Origin: Halopelagius longus
GTDB lineage: Archaea > Halobacteriota > Halobacteria > Halobacteriales > Haloferacaceae
NCBI RefSeq assembly: GCF_900100875.1
Contig: NZ_FNKQ01000005.1
Coordinates: forward strand, 186,001 to 250,000
Length of the DNA: 64,000 nt
Reading direction: 5' to 3'
Shown: positions 14,789 to 24,294 of the stretch, piece after piece
Layout of the letters: the number at the start of each line of letters is the position of its first letter
Numbering within the stretch: the stretch's first letter is position 1
Position numbers and translations under genes: made by a program
Notes under the pieces: model-generated
Databases searched by the model: none
Seen by the model: only the letters and a program-made list of their open reading frames with translations
Told to the model about the DNA's origin: nothing

Positions 14789-16195
14789 GTGAATCGAACT
14801 CGCCTCTCCGTCGGGCAGGGAGCCGGACTGGCGAGCGTCGTCGCCGTCAACCTCGTACCGGTGGTCGGCGTCGCGGCGTTCGGATGGAGCCTCGCGTCCC
14901 TGCTCGCGTTGTACTGGTTCGAGGCCGTTTCGACGTCGCTGGTCGCCGCGGCGAAGGCCCTGTTCGCCGAACGCGCGTCCGCCGACGAGGGCGTCCGGCT
15001 CAACCCTCTGAGCGAACTCCGGGAGAAACGCGGCGGGGTGCGCATCCGCCCGGGGTGGCCGCGAGCGTACGTCCGAAACGTTCCCTTCGCGGCCGGAATC
15101 GTGAGCACGTCGACGCTACTCCTCGCGGGCTACGGATTCGCGTTGACGGCCGAACTCTCGATACGACCGACCGACGCGTTCTCGACCGGAGTCCTCCTGA
15201 GCGCCGGCGGACTCCTCCTCGCTCGAATCGTCGAGTTCCGCGTCGAGTATCTCGGGCGGGCGGAGTACGCCGACACGTCCGCGCGGACGATAGCCGCCGC
15301 ACCCGCGCGTCAGGTCCTGTTTCTGACCCTCATCGCGTCGATTGCGGCCGTCCTCGAAGGGCGGGAGGGCGGCGTCGTCCTCCTCGTCGGCGTCGTCGCC
15401 GCCAAGACGCTCTCCGAGTCGTACGGTTTCTACGCGGAGCATCTGGACCGCTCCCCCGGGCGCGTGGGGAGGTGGCTCCTCGGACCGCGGGACGCCTCCG
15501 ACCCGCCGCCGACCGTCGAGATGCCCGACGACGACCCGAGGATACGCGTCCGAACCGACTCGAAGGCGGTGTTGCTCGGCGCGTTCGCCCCCCTCGCCTC
15601 CGGTCTCCTGAGTCGTCCGGGCTACGTCGGAGCGGTCCTCGCGGCGGCGGGCGTCCTCGCTCTCGGACCCGCCGTCGTGGCCGTCGCAGTCGGCCTGTTG
15701 ACGGTCGTCGCGGCCGCCAAAGTCGGGAGCTACTACCTCCGCTACGGGACGGTCGAGTACCAACGGCGGGGTGACCGCATCGTGGCGTACGACGTCGCCC
15801 TCGGCGAACCGCAGTGGGCGGTCGACGCAGACGAAGTAGACGACGTTTCGGTCCGGAATCGAATCTCCGACCGACTGCTCGGGACGACGACCGTCGAGTT
15901 ATCGGGGGTCGAGTCCGCGGGGCGGTCGGCGCTCGAAATCGGTCCCGTCGACGACTTCCACCGGGTCGCGGAGGCGTTCGGACTCCCCGTGAACGATGCG
16001 AGTCACCCGGAGACGAATCGGAGGGCGGTCGTCGTCGCACTCGCACTCGCGGCCTGCTTTCTGGCCGTGCCGGCGGGACTGTTCGTCGCGCCCGGCGTCG
16101 CCGCCGGGACGGCAGTCGCCGTCACGTTCCTGCTAAGCCCGTTCGTCCTGTTGGTCGTCGGCGCGTTGGTCGGCGAGGCACTGTCGCTGTTGTGA
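14789..16195 (+). CDS. Membrane protein, DUF6498-like, with C-terminal PH-like segment
   Basis: A 468-residue protein starting at a GTG. The N-terminal half (residues about 8-230) has membrane helices around the SLLALYWFEAVSTSLVAAAKALF motif, which is typical of DUF6498 proteins. After a cytoplasmic linker come two more helices, a stretch resembling a bacterial PH domain (RYGTVEYQRRGDRIVAYDVALGEPQWAVDADEVDDVSV), and two final helices. The function is unknown. The PH-like stretch is a reading of pattern only. Confidence 0.72.
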   Translation: MNRTRLSVGQGAGLASVVAVNLVPVVGVAAFGWSLASLLALYWFEAVSTSLVAAAKALFAERASADEGVRLNPLSELREKRGGVRIRPGWPRAYVRNVPFAAGIVSTSTLLLAGYGFALTAELSIRPTDAFSTGVLLSAGGLLLARIVEFRVEYLGRAEYADTSARTIAAAPARQVLFLTLIASIAAVLEGREGGVVLLVGVVAAKTLSESYGFYAEHLDRSPGRVGRWLLGPRDASDPPPTVEMPDDDPRIRVRTDSKAVLLGAFAPLASGLLSRPGYVGAVLAAAGVLALGPAVVAVAVGLLTVVAAAKVGSYYLRYGTVEYQRRGDRIVAYDVALGEPQWAVDADEVDDVSVRNRISDRLLGTTTVELSGVESAGRSALEIGPVDDFHRVAEAFGLPVNDASHPETNRRAVVVALALAACFLAVPAGLFVAPGVAAGTAVAVTFLLSPFVLLVVGALVGEALSLL

Positions 16196-16275
16196 CGGTG
16201 GCGTCGCGGGGGTCGTCCGCACGAACCGACGGTCGGTCCCGAAACGTCTAAGGTATCTAACCGTAACTGCGGAGT

Positions 16276-16473
16276 ATGGTCCCCCTGTTCGTTCCCGGAC
16301 TGCCGGGCGGTCCCGAACTCCTCATCGTCCTCCTGATGGTGGCGATGTACGTCGTACTGCCGGTTCTGGGTATCGTAGCCGTATACAACTTTTTGGACGG
16401 CAAGCGCGGATACGAAGAGCGGATTACGCGCCTCGAACGGCGGGTTGCGGAACTCGAAGACGAACTGGAGTAA
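16276..16473 (+). CDS. Small membrane protein with coiled-coil tail
   Basis: 65 residues: a Gly/Pro-rich start, one membrane helix (about 14-40) and a charged amphipathic tail (about 45-65) with heptad spacing. Similar short haloarchaeal proteins are sometimes labelled TatA-like, but no TatA motif is visible. A start codon closely follows a short A/T-poor spacer after the preceding gene. The codon use fits the genome. Confidence 0.7.
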   Translation: MVPLFVPGLPGGPELLIVLLMVAMYVVLPVLGIVAVYNFLDGKRGYEERITRLERRVAELEDELE

Positions 16474-16509
16474 ACCCCGCCGCCGAGCCGACGAGTTCGA
16501 CGGGTCCCG

Positions 16510-18114
16510 TCAGTCGAACGTGTAGTCGCGGTAGCGTCGAATCGCGTACCGATACGAGAGCAACGGGACGCCGCACGCCAACAGGAGGTACGCGCCGGCC
16601 CCGCCGACGAACGCGGGAGTCACGCCGAGGTGGCCGGCGAGCGTGAACCAGAGGAGGACCACGCCGACGGCCGTCCCGCCGCCGACGACGAACATGTACG
16701 TCACCATCACGAGCGTCGAGGGGACGACGGTCTCGGTGCCCCAGACTTCGCGCTCCTCGTAGATGGGGTACGCCGCGCCCACGCCGACTGCGAACGCGGC
16801 GGCGGCGACGCACAGTCCGACGCCGGCCGCGGCGAAGGCGACTGCGAACGAGGGGGAGACGCCGACGGCGACGGACGCGAGGGGGACCAGAACCGCGACG
16901 GGGAGTCCGACCGCCAGCCCGGCGAGCATCCGGCCGCGAACGAGCGTCCGCGTCGGCGTCTCCGTGAGCAACAGAAGCGGTAGCTGCGGTCGGTCGTCGC
17001 CGAGGGGGTTCAGTCCGAACGTCGCGCCGGCGAGGTACGTTCCGAGTCCGACGCCGACGCCGGCCGCGAGCGGTCCGAGCGAACCGGACTGGACGAACAC
17101 GCCGCCGAAAGGTCCGACGAAGAATATCGCCATCAGGAGGTGGTTGAGCTCCTGCGGATTTCTGGCGGCGCGGACGAGCGTTCCCCACGCGATACGGGCC
17201 GACTTCGTTCGCGCGAACGGGCGCGGCGGGGCGAACCCGCCGGCGGACGAACTCGTCCGCCGACTGCGCTCTCGGCGCGGGGCGTCGGAAAGCCACAGTT
17301 CGGACGCCTGCCGGGAGGCGACGGCCAATCCGACGGGCGTCAGCGCGACCAGTGCCGCGAGGACCGCCACCGCCTCCGGTGACATCGGCCGAGAGAGCGG
17401 CGTTCCGAGGAACGCGAGGGCGACGTAGTCGGTCAGCGGTTCGAAGGTGACGGCGGAGAGGAGTCCCTCGACGGAGACGGGCCGTTCGGCGATGTACTGC
17501 CCGGCGAACTGCGACCCGACGACGAAGACGACGAAGACGAGGATGCCGACGGCCTTCAAGACGCGTCGGATGCCCGGCAGTCGCCGCAGGACGCGCAAGA
17601 CGGCGATACCGAGGGCGTATCCCCAAACGGCGGCGCAACAGAGGAGCGGAAGTAAGACGAGCACCGCCGTCACGACAAGCGACGGCGACCCGAGTCCGGC
17701 CGCGAAGGCGACGGCGAGAGCCGCGATGGGGATGCCGAGCCAGACGGCGAGTCGTCCGATTTCGGCGCCGATGAGGCCGACGACGACGGCCCGAGGGTGG
17801 ACGGCGGTCAAAAGCAGGTCCTCGGCTTCGACGCCGCCGATGCGTTCGAGCGTCGTGAAGGCCGCGAAGAGGAGAAGCCCCGCGGGGAGTATCACCGCGC
17901 CGGGGGCGAGGAACGGAACCGCCGCAACCGAGCGAGCGGTGCGGCCGGCGAAGTAGGCGACGGGGAGCGAAAAGGCGATCTGCATCCCGAAGATCAGGAC
18001 GGCGAAGCCGACGCCGAGGAGGCGGCGGTTGTCGCCGCGGATCTGCCTGACGCTCCGGCGGAACTCCGCGCGTCCGATTCGCGCGCCGTGGCGGACGTCA
18101 CGTCCGAGGTTCAT
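16510..18114 (-). CDS. ABC-2-type transporter permease
   Basis: A 534-residue membrane protein with about twelve predicted helices in two blocks and a central cytoplasmic stretch (RRERSRRTSSS near residue 285). It overlaps the ATPase gene upstream by 4 bp, which marks the pair as one transporter. Such pairs export lipids, drugs or peptides or act in surface processes; no substrate can be read from the sequence. Confidence 0.85.
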   Translation of the reverse strand: MNLGRDVRHGARIGRAEFRRSVRQIRGDNRRLLGVGFAVLIFGMQIAFSLPVAYFAGRTARSVAAVPFLAPGAVILPAGLLLFAAFTTLERIGGVEAEDLLLTAVHPRAVVVGLIGAEIGRLAVWLGIPIAALAVAFAAGLGSPSLVVTAVLVLLPLLCCAAVWGYALGIAVLRVLRRLPGIRRVLKAVGILVFVVFVVGSQFAGQYIAERPVSVEGLLSAVTFEPLTDYVALAFLGTPLSRPMSPEAVAVLAALVALTPVGLAVASRQASELWLSDAPRRERSRRTSSSAGGFAPPRPFARTKSARIAWGTLVRAARNPQELNHLLMAIFFVGPFGGVFVQSGSLGPLAAGVGVGLGTYLAGATFGLNPLGDDRPQLPLLLLTETPTRTLVRGRMLAGLAVGLPVAVLVPLASVAVGVSPSFAVAFAAAGVGLCVAAAAFAVGVGAAYPIYEEREVWGTETVVPSTLVMVTYMFVVGGGTAVGVVLLWFTLAGHLGVTPAFVGGAGAYLLLACGVPLLSYRYAIRRYRDYTFD

Positions 18115-18890
18115 TCTTCGGCCTCGGCTACTCGGGAACCGTCGCCGCCGCCGGTGATTTCGAGGAACGCGTCTTCGAGCGACGCGTTCTCGCCCGCCTC
18201 GGCGCGGGCCGTCACCGCCTCGGGTGCCCCTTCGGCGACCACCCGACCGTCGAACAGGACGCCCACCGCGTCCGCGACGGCTTCCACGATGGGGAGGATG
18301 TGCGTCGAGAGGAACACCGTCGCGCCCGCGTCGGCGTACTCGACGACGAACTCGCGGATGCGTCGGACGGCTTTCGGGTCGAGTCCGGCGGTGGGTTCGT
18401 CCAAGAACAGCACGTCCGGGTCGTGGAGGACGCTCTGGGCGAAGGCGGTCTTCTGCCGCATCCCCTTCGAGTAGGTGCCGATGCGCCTGTCGGCGTCGGC
18501 GGTCAGGTCGAACCGGTCGAGGTACTCCTCGATGCGGCGGTGGGCGTCCTCGCGCGGCACGTCCCGGAGGTCCGCGACGTATTCGAGCTGTTCGCGGGCG
18601 CTGAACTCGTCGTACAGGGGCGGCGTCTCGGGGAGGTAGCCGACGAGCGGAGCGAGTTTGCGTCGGTCGGTCACGGGGACGCCGCGGACGCGAACGGTGC
18701 CCGAGGACGGCCGCGAGAGGCCGGTCAGAAGCCGCATCGTGGTCGTCTTCCCCGCGCCGTTCGGGCCGAGGAACCCGTAGACGGTTCCGCTCGGAATCGA
18801 GAGCGACACGCCGTCGAGGGCGACTTCCGAACCGTACGCCTTTCGCAGGTCCGTCGCCTCTATCGCGGCGTTCGGAGTGGTGGAGGGCAT
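18111..18890 (-). CDS. ABC transporter ATP-binding protein
   Basis: A 259-residue ABC-2-type ATPase. It has Walker A GPNGAGKTT (residues 42-50), a signature region YSKGMRQK, Walker B VLFLDEPTAGLD and the H-loop STHILP. The YSKGMRQK signature and the DEPTAGLDPKAVR stretch are typical of exporters related to CcmA/NatA. It is the first gene of the two-gene operon with the permease. Confidence 0.95.
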   Translation of the reverse strand: MPSTTPNAAIEATDLRKAYGSEVALDGVSLSIPSGTVYGFLGPNGAGKTTTMRLLTGLSRPSSGTVRVRGVPVTDRRKLAPLVGYLPETPPLYDEFSAREQLEYVADLRDVPREDAHRRIEEYLDRFDLTADADRRIGTYSKGMRQKTAFAQSVLHDPDVLFLDEPTAGLDPKAVRRIREFVVEYADAGATVFLSTHILPIVEAVADAVGVLFDGRVVAEGAPEAVTARAEAGENASLEDAFLEITGGGDGSRVAEAEE

Positions 18891-18920
18891 GAAGCGGGAT
18901 TCAGTTCCGAACGGCGTTCC

Positions 18921-19991
18921 CTAACTGTTACGAATCTGAGACGAATGCGCGGCGGAGTCGGCCGTCGCGTCGTCGCCCGCGAAGACGACGCCGTAGGCGA
19001 GAGGGACGACGCCCGCGAGCAGTCCGACCGTAAGGGAGACGCCGCCGAGGATACCCCCGAACGGGCCGTGCGCCAGAACGCCGCCGCCGACTGTGAGTGC
19101 GGCGAGCAGGGCGGTCCACGCGAGGAGCCACAGCCACTTCCGTCGGTGAATCAACACCCCGGCGACGACGCCCGCGGAGACGACGAACGCGCTCACCGGT
19201 CCCCTGACGAACCGGTTCGCGGAACCGCTCTCGAACACCAGCGTCGCCGCGAGGGCTATGGGAACGGCGAGTGCCGCGACGGCGACGGCCCGACGGACCG
19301 TCAGCGGTCGGTCCACCGTCGGGTACCGGCGACGGAGTGCCAACAGGCCGACGGCGACGGCGACGTACCCCCGCCCGACGGGCGTCAGCAGGTAGCCGAG
19401 GAACCCTTCGAGGATGGACGCGGCGATGGCCGCCTCGGCCTCCGGAGCGACGGCGTAGTACGCGCCGTCGTGGCGGTAGACCCCCCTCTCGACGCTCCTC
19501 CCGGAGACCGACCCGGAGTCGATGACCGTCCGAGCGTCGGGGGAGGCGTCGGCGTAGGGGGTCGACGTCGCCGCGAGGACGGTTTCGGCGTCAACCGGGT
19601 TCATCCGGATGCGGGAGAACGTGGTGTTCTCCTCCGTCGAGTAGTTCCACCGGTAGTACTCGCCGTCGTACACCGCGAACGTCGCGTTCACGTCGTCGAG
19701 GGCGATGTCCAGTTCGGAGGAGACGTTCCCCTCGAAGGAGCCGTTTCGGGCCGCGCGGACGACGGGCCGCCGGGCCGACTCGGACACCCCGTCGAGGCAC
19801 TCGTCGAGGTCGACGACCGAGTTCGACGCGTCGGCGACGCGGTGGGGGTGGTCGCCGCCGCTAATCTCGGTGGCGGTGTACGTCACCTGCATGTCGGACA
19901 TAGCGGCGTGGAGCGCGAAACTACAGGCGATACCGACCACGAGCAGTGCGAGTACCGCGAGGGTACGGGGGGAGGGCGTGGAGGGCGACAT
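18921..19991 (-). CDS. Membrane protein with large extracellular N-terminal domain, unrecognised
   Basis: 356 residues. One membrane helix (about 10-30) is followed by an outward domain of about 165 residues with several N-glycosylation sequons, then about six membrane helices and a short polar tail. I do not recognise the family. It is transcribed in the same direction as the ABC pair, 30 bp upstream of it, so it may belong to the same transcription unit. Confidence 0.7.
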   Translation of the reverse strand: MSPSTPSPRTLAVLALLVVGIACSFALHAAMSDMQVTYTATEISGGDHPHRVADASNSVVDLDECLDGVSESARRPVVRAARNGSFEGNVSSELDIALDDVNATFAVYDGEYYRWNYSTEENTTFSRIRMNPVDAETVLAATSTPYADASPDARTVIDSGSVSGRSVERGVYRHDGAYYAVAPEAEAAIAASILEGFLGYLLTPVGRGYVAVAVGLLALRRRYPTVDRPLTVRRAVAVAALAVPIALAATLVFESGSANRFVRGPVSAFVVSAGVVAGVLIHRRKWLWLLAWTALLAALTVGGGVLAHGPFGGILGGVSLTVGLLAGVVPLAYGVVFAGDDATADSAAHSSQIRNS

Positions 19992-20153
19992 CGGTCGCTA
20001 CGTCTCCGCGTTCGGACATAAAATCTCGCGGAACTACCACGACCGGGGGACCGAGCGACGAGGACGAGCGTTCCGTCGGGCGTCGGCGTCTCCGCGGTAG
20101 CCCGCTCTCCGTGAACTGCGTCGTCGCGCCGAAGAAGGAGTGCGGCGAGGTGG

Positions 20154-22013
20154 TTAGGGTTGGACGAGCCGACCGAACAGGGACATCACTTGGCGGATGA
20201 ATCCGCTCAAGCCGGTACCCGAACCGTTCGAGTCCGACGCCGCGGTGGTCGTCTCTTCCGTCGATTCGGTCGTCGAGTTCGGCGTCGGCGTCGCGTCCGG
20301 AGTGGACGCCGGCGTGTCCTCGGCCGTCGTCGGCTGAGCGGACGCGGACGACCCTTCCGTCGGCGTCTGCGTCGCGTTCTCCGTCGGCGTCGAAGTGGCC
20401 GTGTCCGTCTGCTCCGGCGTCGACGAAGACGAGGCCGAGTCAGACGAGTCGGACGAACTGGACGCAGAGGAGTCAGACGAGTCGAACGAACTGGACGCGG
20501 ACGAGTCAGACGAGTCGAACGAACTGGACGCGGACGAGTCAGACGAATCGGACGAACTGGACGCAGAGGAGTCAGACGAATCGGACGAGTCAGACGAGGA
20601 GGACGCAGACGAGTCAGACGAGGAGGACGCAGACGAGTCAGACGAGGAGGACGCGGACGAGTCCGTCGAATCGTCGGGGTCCGTCTGCGACGAGTCCGAC
20701 GCCGCGGTTTCGGTCGTACTCGGAACCTCAGTCTCGTTCGGAGCCTCAGTCGCAGTCTCAGTTGCCGTCGTCGTCGAAGTTTCGGTCGCCGTTTCGGTCT
20801 CGGTCGCCGTCGACGGAGACGAACTGGAACTGTCGTCGGCGGGTTCCGTCGCGTCCACCGTCAGGTCGTACTCCGTGAAGCCGACGTTGTACGTTCGCTC
20901 GGTGTCGGGTCTCGCCACGCGGACGTAGTAGGTTCCAGCTTCCGAAATCTGGGCGGACTGCTCCGCCGAGAACGTTCCGCCCCCGCCGTACGCGTACGTT
21001 TCGTTCGTATCGCTCATGCCGGACGGTTCTATCGTCCCTATCGGACGCCCGTCGGCGGTGTAGATTTGGAGCCCGAAGTCGCCCTGATAGAGCGCGTTGA
21101 CGGACAGTTCGGCGGAGACGTTCAGGGTTCCCTCGCCCGCCTCCACGGCGTACCAGTCGACGGCGTCCGAACCCGTGAGAATACCCGTCGCGTCCGAGTT
21201 CGCGCCGAGTTCAGCGGCCTGCGACCTGTCGTCGTTCGATTCGGACGCTTCCTGACTCCGAGTGTAGGCGGTCAGTTCGGCGTGGTTGTCGGAGGAGGAG
21301 GTTATCGCGACGTAGTACTTCCCCGAGTAGTCGGCTATCGTGCCCTGCATGGCGGTGTCGGGGCCTCTCGTGATAGACCGTATCTGCTGTCCGTTCCTAT
21401 CGTAGAGAATCGCCTCTCGCATGCCGCCGCCCGTGACGATGCCGATTGCCTCTCCTTCCTCCGCTTCGATGGAGTAGGCGCCGTCGATGTCGTCGCCGGA
21501 CACTTCCTGACCGGATTCGAGTCGTTGAGCGTCGGCGAACTCCCGGGTCACCGTGACGTTGACGGTGTCACTGACGGTCTGGCCCGTGTCGTCGGTGGCG
21601 CTCACCGTGACCGTGTAAGTGCCGGGGACGACGACCGAATCGAACTGGAGGGCCGTCCCGTCGTCGGACTCCTGCGCGTAGGTGCCGTCGACGTCGTGGT
21701 TCCACGAGTAGCTAACGTACCCGGTCCCCCCCGACGATTCCGCCTGGAGTCGGGGCGTCTCGCCTATCTTGAACGTCTTGTCGGACCCGAGTGAGATGTC
21801 GAACGAGTCCGACTCCGCGGAGTCGTCCGCGTCGGTCGTATTCTGCGTCTCGTTCGCCTCGGCGGCGTCGGCAGTCGTCACTTGACCGAACGTCGCGTCT
21901 CCGCCGTCGGCCGTCGCGGACGCCGCCGCGACCGGAAGCGAGACGGCGGACAGGACGACGACGACGGCAACCAGTAGCGGTGCGAGTTTCCCCGCGAAGG
22001 GTGAGCGAGTCAT
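20154..22013 (-). CDS. Secreted protein with PKD-like and pre-peptidase domains and Ser/Asp repeats
   Basis: A 619-residue secreted protein. A Sec signal peptide (residues 1-30) is followed by a PKD-like domain (about 75-155), a PPC-type segment (about 160-250), a second PPC-like domain (DWYAVEAGEG, about 265-395) and a Thr/Glu linker. A low-complexity Ser/Asp tract then covers about 440-540. The tail ends in an amphipathic segment (GLSGFIRQVMSLFGRL) rather than a PGF-CTERM anchor. The DNA of the tract is itself repetitive. The architecture suggests a cell-surface or matrix protein, with the S/D tract as a stalk; the exact role is unknown. Confidence 0.82.
   Translation of the reverse strand: MTRSPFAGKLAPLLVAVVVVLSAVSLPVAAASATADGGDATFGQVTTADAAEANETQNTTDADDSAESDSFDISLGSDKTFKIGETPRLQAESSGGTGYVSYSWNHDVDGTYAQESDDGTALQFDSVVVPGTYTVTVSATDDTGQTVSDTVNVTVTREFADAQRLESGQEVSGDDIDGAYSIEAEEGEAIGIVTGGGMREAILYDRNGQQIRSITRGPDTAMQGTIADYSGKYYVAITSSSDNHAELTAYTRSQEASESNDDRSQAAELGANSDATGILTGSDAVDWYAVEAGEGTLNVSAELSVNALYQGDFGLQIYTADGRPIGTIEPSGMSDTNETYAYGGGGTFSAEQSAQISEAGTYYVRVARPDTERTYNVGFTEYDLTVDATEPADDSSSSSPSTATETETATETSTTTATETATEAPNETEVPSTTETAASDSSQTDPDDSTDSSASSSSDSSASSSSDSSASSSSDSSDSSDSSASSSSDSSDSSASSSFDSSDSSASSSFDSSDSSASSSSDSSDSASSSSTPEQTDTATSTPTENATQTPTEGSSASAQPTTAEDTPASTPDATPTPNSTTESTEETTTAASDSNGSGTGLSGFIRQVMSLFGRLVQP
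20440..20665 (-). repeat. Tandem DNA repeats encoding Ser/Asp tract
   Basis: Within the surface-protein gene, units of about 39 bp (20463-20580) are followed by three near-identical 24-bp units (20590-20665). The last 24-bp copy differs by a silent base. Such tracts change length easily by slippage or unequal exchange. Confidence 0.75.
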
Positions 22014-22587
22014 CGCGACCCTCCGGTCGGGACGGTCGGTTCCGCGTACGTCCGCGCCGTCGCGGCACGGCCCGCCCGGACGGAACCGGACTCTGCGGTG
22101 TCGTCCGGCGTGTTTTCGGTGGCGTCTCGGCCGGCCGACGCATACCTGTTGGGAAATCGGAAGTTCTTCGTAGGCGGCTGGAGGTGCCTCATACCCGCCA
22201 TGTCTGCATTATCGGATAAAATCAGTATCGGTGATATTCAGAATCTGACACGTTCACGAAATCTAACGTGTTCCCAAATCTTCCGCTCATCTCGCCGAAA
22301 GTGACGAGCACTCTGTCTGTAAGTGGAAATTACCGGTTCGAAATGCGTCCTGTTGCGACGCAGGTACCGGAATATATTCCCGATTCTTGCGACAGCACCG
22401 TTCGGCGCGTACTCCTCGGATTCCCCGTGGACCGCTCTCCTTTCGCTCGTTCTTTCTGTGCTGTGTGGTCACAGGTAACAGTGGTCCGAACCTCTACACG
22501 GAATCCGAGGCAGAAATCGCATAAACGAGATGATGTAATGGACGTTCGTTAGTTATGTGCTACCACGCCTCTTTGAGGAGGTACATC
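22014..22587. other. Divergent intergenic region between surface protein and nitrite/sulfite reductase
   Basis: The 574 bp are A/T-richer than the genes. A short open frame on the minus strand (22010-22201) overlaps the start of the surface-protein gene but has no recognisable features. The promoter of the reductase gene must lie between about 22480 and 22560, where the sequence is A/T-rich (cgcataaacgagatgatgtaatgg). Confidence 0.4.
22577..22582 (+). promoter_or_regulatory. Strong Shine-Dalgarno site of the siroheme reductase gene
   Basis: GGAGGT lies 5 bases before the ATG at 22588. It fixes that start over an in-frame ATG at 22555 upstream. Confidence 0.75.
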
Positions 22588-24294
22588 ATGAATACTGTCG
22601 AACGCTGGAAACAGGAGAAACACCCCCTCGACGTGATAGAGGACGTACGCGAGTACGCCGAGGACGGACTCACGTTCGAGGAGATAGAGGAACGGGCCGG
22701 CGAGGGAGAGTGGGAGCGTCTGAAGTGGGCCGGGATGTACGCCCACGGCCGACAGGAGGGGTACTTCATGGTCCGCACGAAGGTACCCGGCGGCTTTCTC
22801 ACGCCCGAACAGGCCGAAGTGATAGGCGAAGTCGCGGAGGAACACGCCACCGCGCCGCCGGAACACGGCGGCGAAGAGCAGAACTCGATTTGGGGCGACG
22901 CGTTTCTCGACATCACGACGCGGCAGGACATCCAGATGCACTGGATAGAGGTGGAGGACATGCCCGAGGTGTGGGAGAAGTACGACGAGGTGGGTCTGAC
23001 GACGATTCAGGGGTGCGGCGACGGCGCGCGCAACGTCCTCGGGTGTCCCGCGGCGGGACTGACCGACCACGAGTGCTTCGACGCCCAACCCGTCGTCGAC
23101 GCCGTCTCCGACTACTTCACAGGGAACCGCGAGTACGCGAACCTCCCCCGGAAGTTCAAGATGACCGTCACCGGGTGCCGGGAGGACTGCGCGCAGTCGC
23201 AGATTAACGACGTGGGCCTCACGCCCGCGCGGAAGGAGGTGGACGGGCGGGACGTCTACGGCTTCCACGTCCGCGTCGGCGGCGGCCTCTCGGACGGCCC
23301 GCGGATGGCGTCGAACCTCGACGTGTTCGTCCCGCCGGAGGACGCCGTGGAGTTCTGCCGCGCCGTCGCGCAGACGTTCAAGGAACTCGGCGACCGGAAC
23401 AACCGCGGCGTCTGCCGGATGCGCTATCTGGTCGAACAGATGGGCAAAGAGAAGTTCGAGGAGGCGGTCCGCGCCCGGTGCGACGTGGAACTCCCGACGC
23501 GGGGGACGGACCTCACCCGGAGTTACACGGGCGACCACGTCGGCGTCCGCGAACAGAAACAGGACGGCCTCTACTACGTCGGGTTCAACGTCATCGCGGG
23601 CCGGATGGGCGGCGACGAGTTCGCCGAGGCCGCCCGCGCGGCGAGGGAGTACGGGACGGACGAGGCGTCGGTTCGTCTGGCGACGGACCAGAACTTCCTC
23701 GTCACGCACGTCCCGGAGGAGAACCTCTCCGCCCTCCTGAACGAACCGTTCGCCCGGAAGTACGAACACGACCCCGGGCCGTTCTCCCGCGGCGCGGTCG
23801 GATGCACCGGGTCGGAGTTCTGCAACTACGGCATCATCGAGACGAAGAACCGCGTCTACCGGTGGGCGAAGGCCCTCGACCGGCGAATCGAGACGCCCGA
23901 CGACGTGGAAGTCGTCCGCATGCACATGTCCGGGTGTTCGGCGTCGTGCGCCCAACCGCAAATCGCGGACATCGGCTTCCGCGGGGAGACGGTGAAGGTG
24001 GACGACCCCGAGGGGACGACGAACGACGAGGGCGACAACATCGTCGAGGGGATGGACTTCGGACTCGGGGGTTCGCTCGGGTCCGACAACGAGTTCCTCG
24101 ATTGGGTGGAGAACGCCGTTCCCGCGGGGTCGGTGATTCCGGCACTCGAAGAACTGTTCGACGCCTACGCCGACGAACGCGAGGCGGGCGAACGCTTCTA
24201 CGAGTGGACCCGCCGCGTCGAGAACGACCGCCTGCGGACCGTCATGCAGGACGCCGACGCGAACGTCTCCGGGGGTGTCGCCCATGGGGACTGA
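22588..24294 (+). CDS. Siroheme nitrite/sulfite reductase (SirA/NirA family)
   Basis: A 568-residue ferredoxin-type reductase made of two pseudo-symmetric halves, each with a ferrodoxin-like and a siroheme-binding part. The 4Fe-4S/siroheme cysteines are C406, C412, C450 and C454 (GCTGSEFC and SGCSASC). It catalyses six-electron reduction of nitrite to ammonia or of sulfite to sulfide. Y51 (GMYAHG) and C143 (QGCGDG) are 92 residues apart, the spacing of the cross-linked Tyr69-Cys161 pair of M. tuberculosis SirA, a sulfite reductase; plant-type nitrite reductases have SGMDN there. This leans toward sulfite. The 3' end overlaps the next gene by 11 bp. No nitrate reductase or sulfate-activation gene is in the window. 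Confidence 0.9.
   Translation: MNTVERWKQEKHPLDVIEDVREYAEDGLTFEEIEERAGEGEWERLKWAGMYAHGRQEGYFMVRTKVPGGFLTPEQAEVIGEVAEEHATAPPEHGGEEQNSIWGDAFLDITTRQDIQMHWIEVEDMPEVWEKYDEVGLTTIQGCGDGARNVLGCPAAGLTDHECFDAQPVVDAVSDYFTGNREYANLPRKFKMTVTGCREDCAQSQINDVGLTPARKEVDGRDVYGFHVRVGGGLSDGPRMASNLDVFVPPEDAVEFCRAVAQTFKELGDRNNRGVCRMRYLVEQMGKEKFEEAVRARCDVELPTRGTDLTRSYTGDHVGVREQKQDGLYYVGFNVIAGRMGGDEFAEAARAAREYGTDEASVRLATDQNFLVTHVPEENLSALLNEPFARKYEHDPGPFSRGAVGCTGSEFCNYGIIETKNRVYRWAKALDRRIETPDDVEVVRMHMSGCSASCAQPQIADIGFRGETVKVDDPEGTTNDEGDNIVEGMDFGLGGSLGSDNEFLDWVENAVPAGSVIPALEELFDAYADEREAGERFYEWTRRVENDRLRTVMQDADANVSGGVAHGD

Noticed and set aside
22010-22201. A 63-codon frame overlapping the start of the surface-protein gene by an ATGA-like junction
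   Set aside because: The overlap looks operonic, but the protein has no features and basic composition; it is probably untranslated leader.
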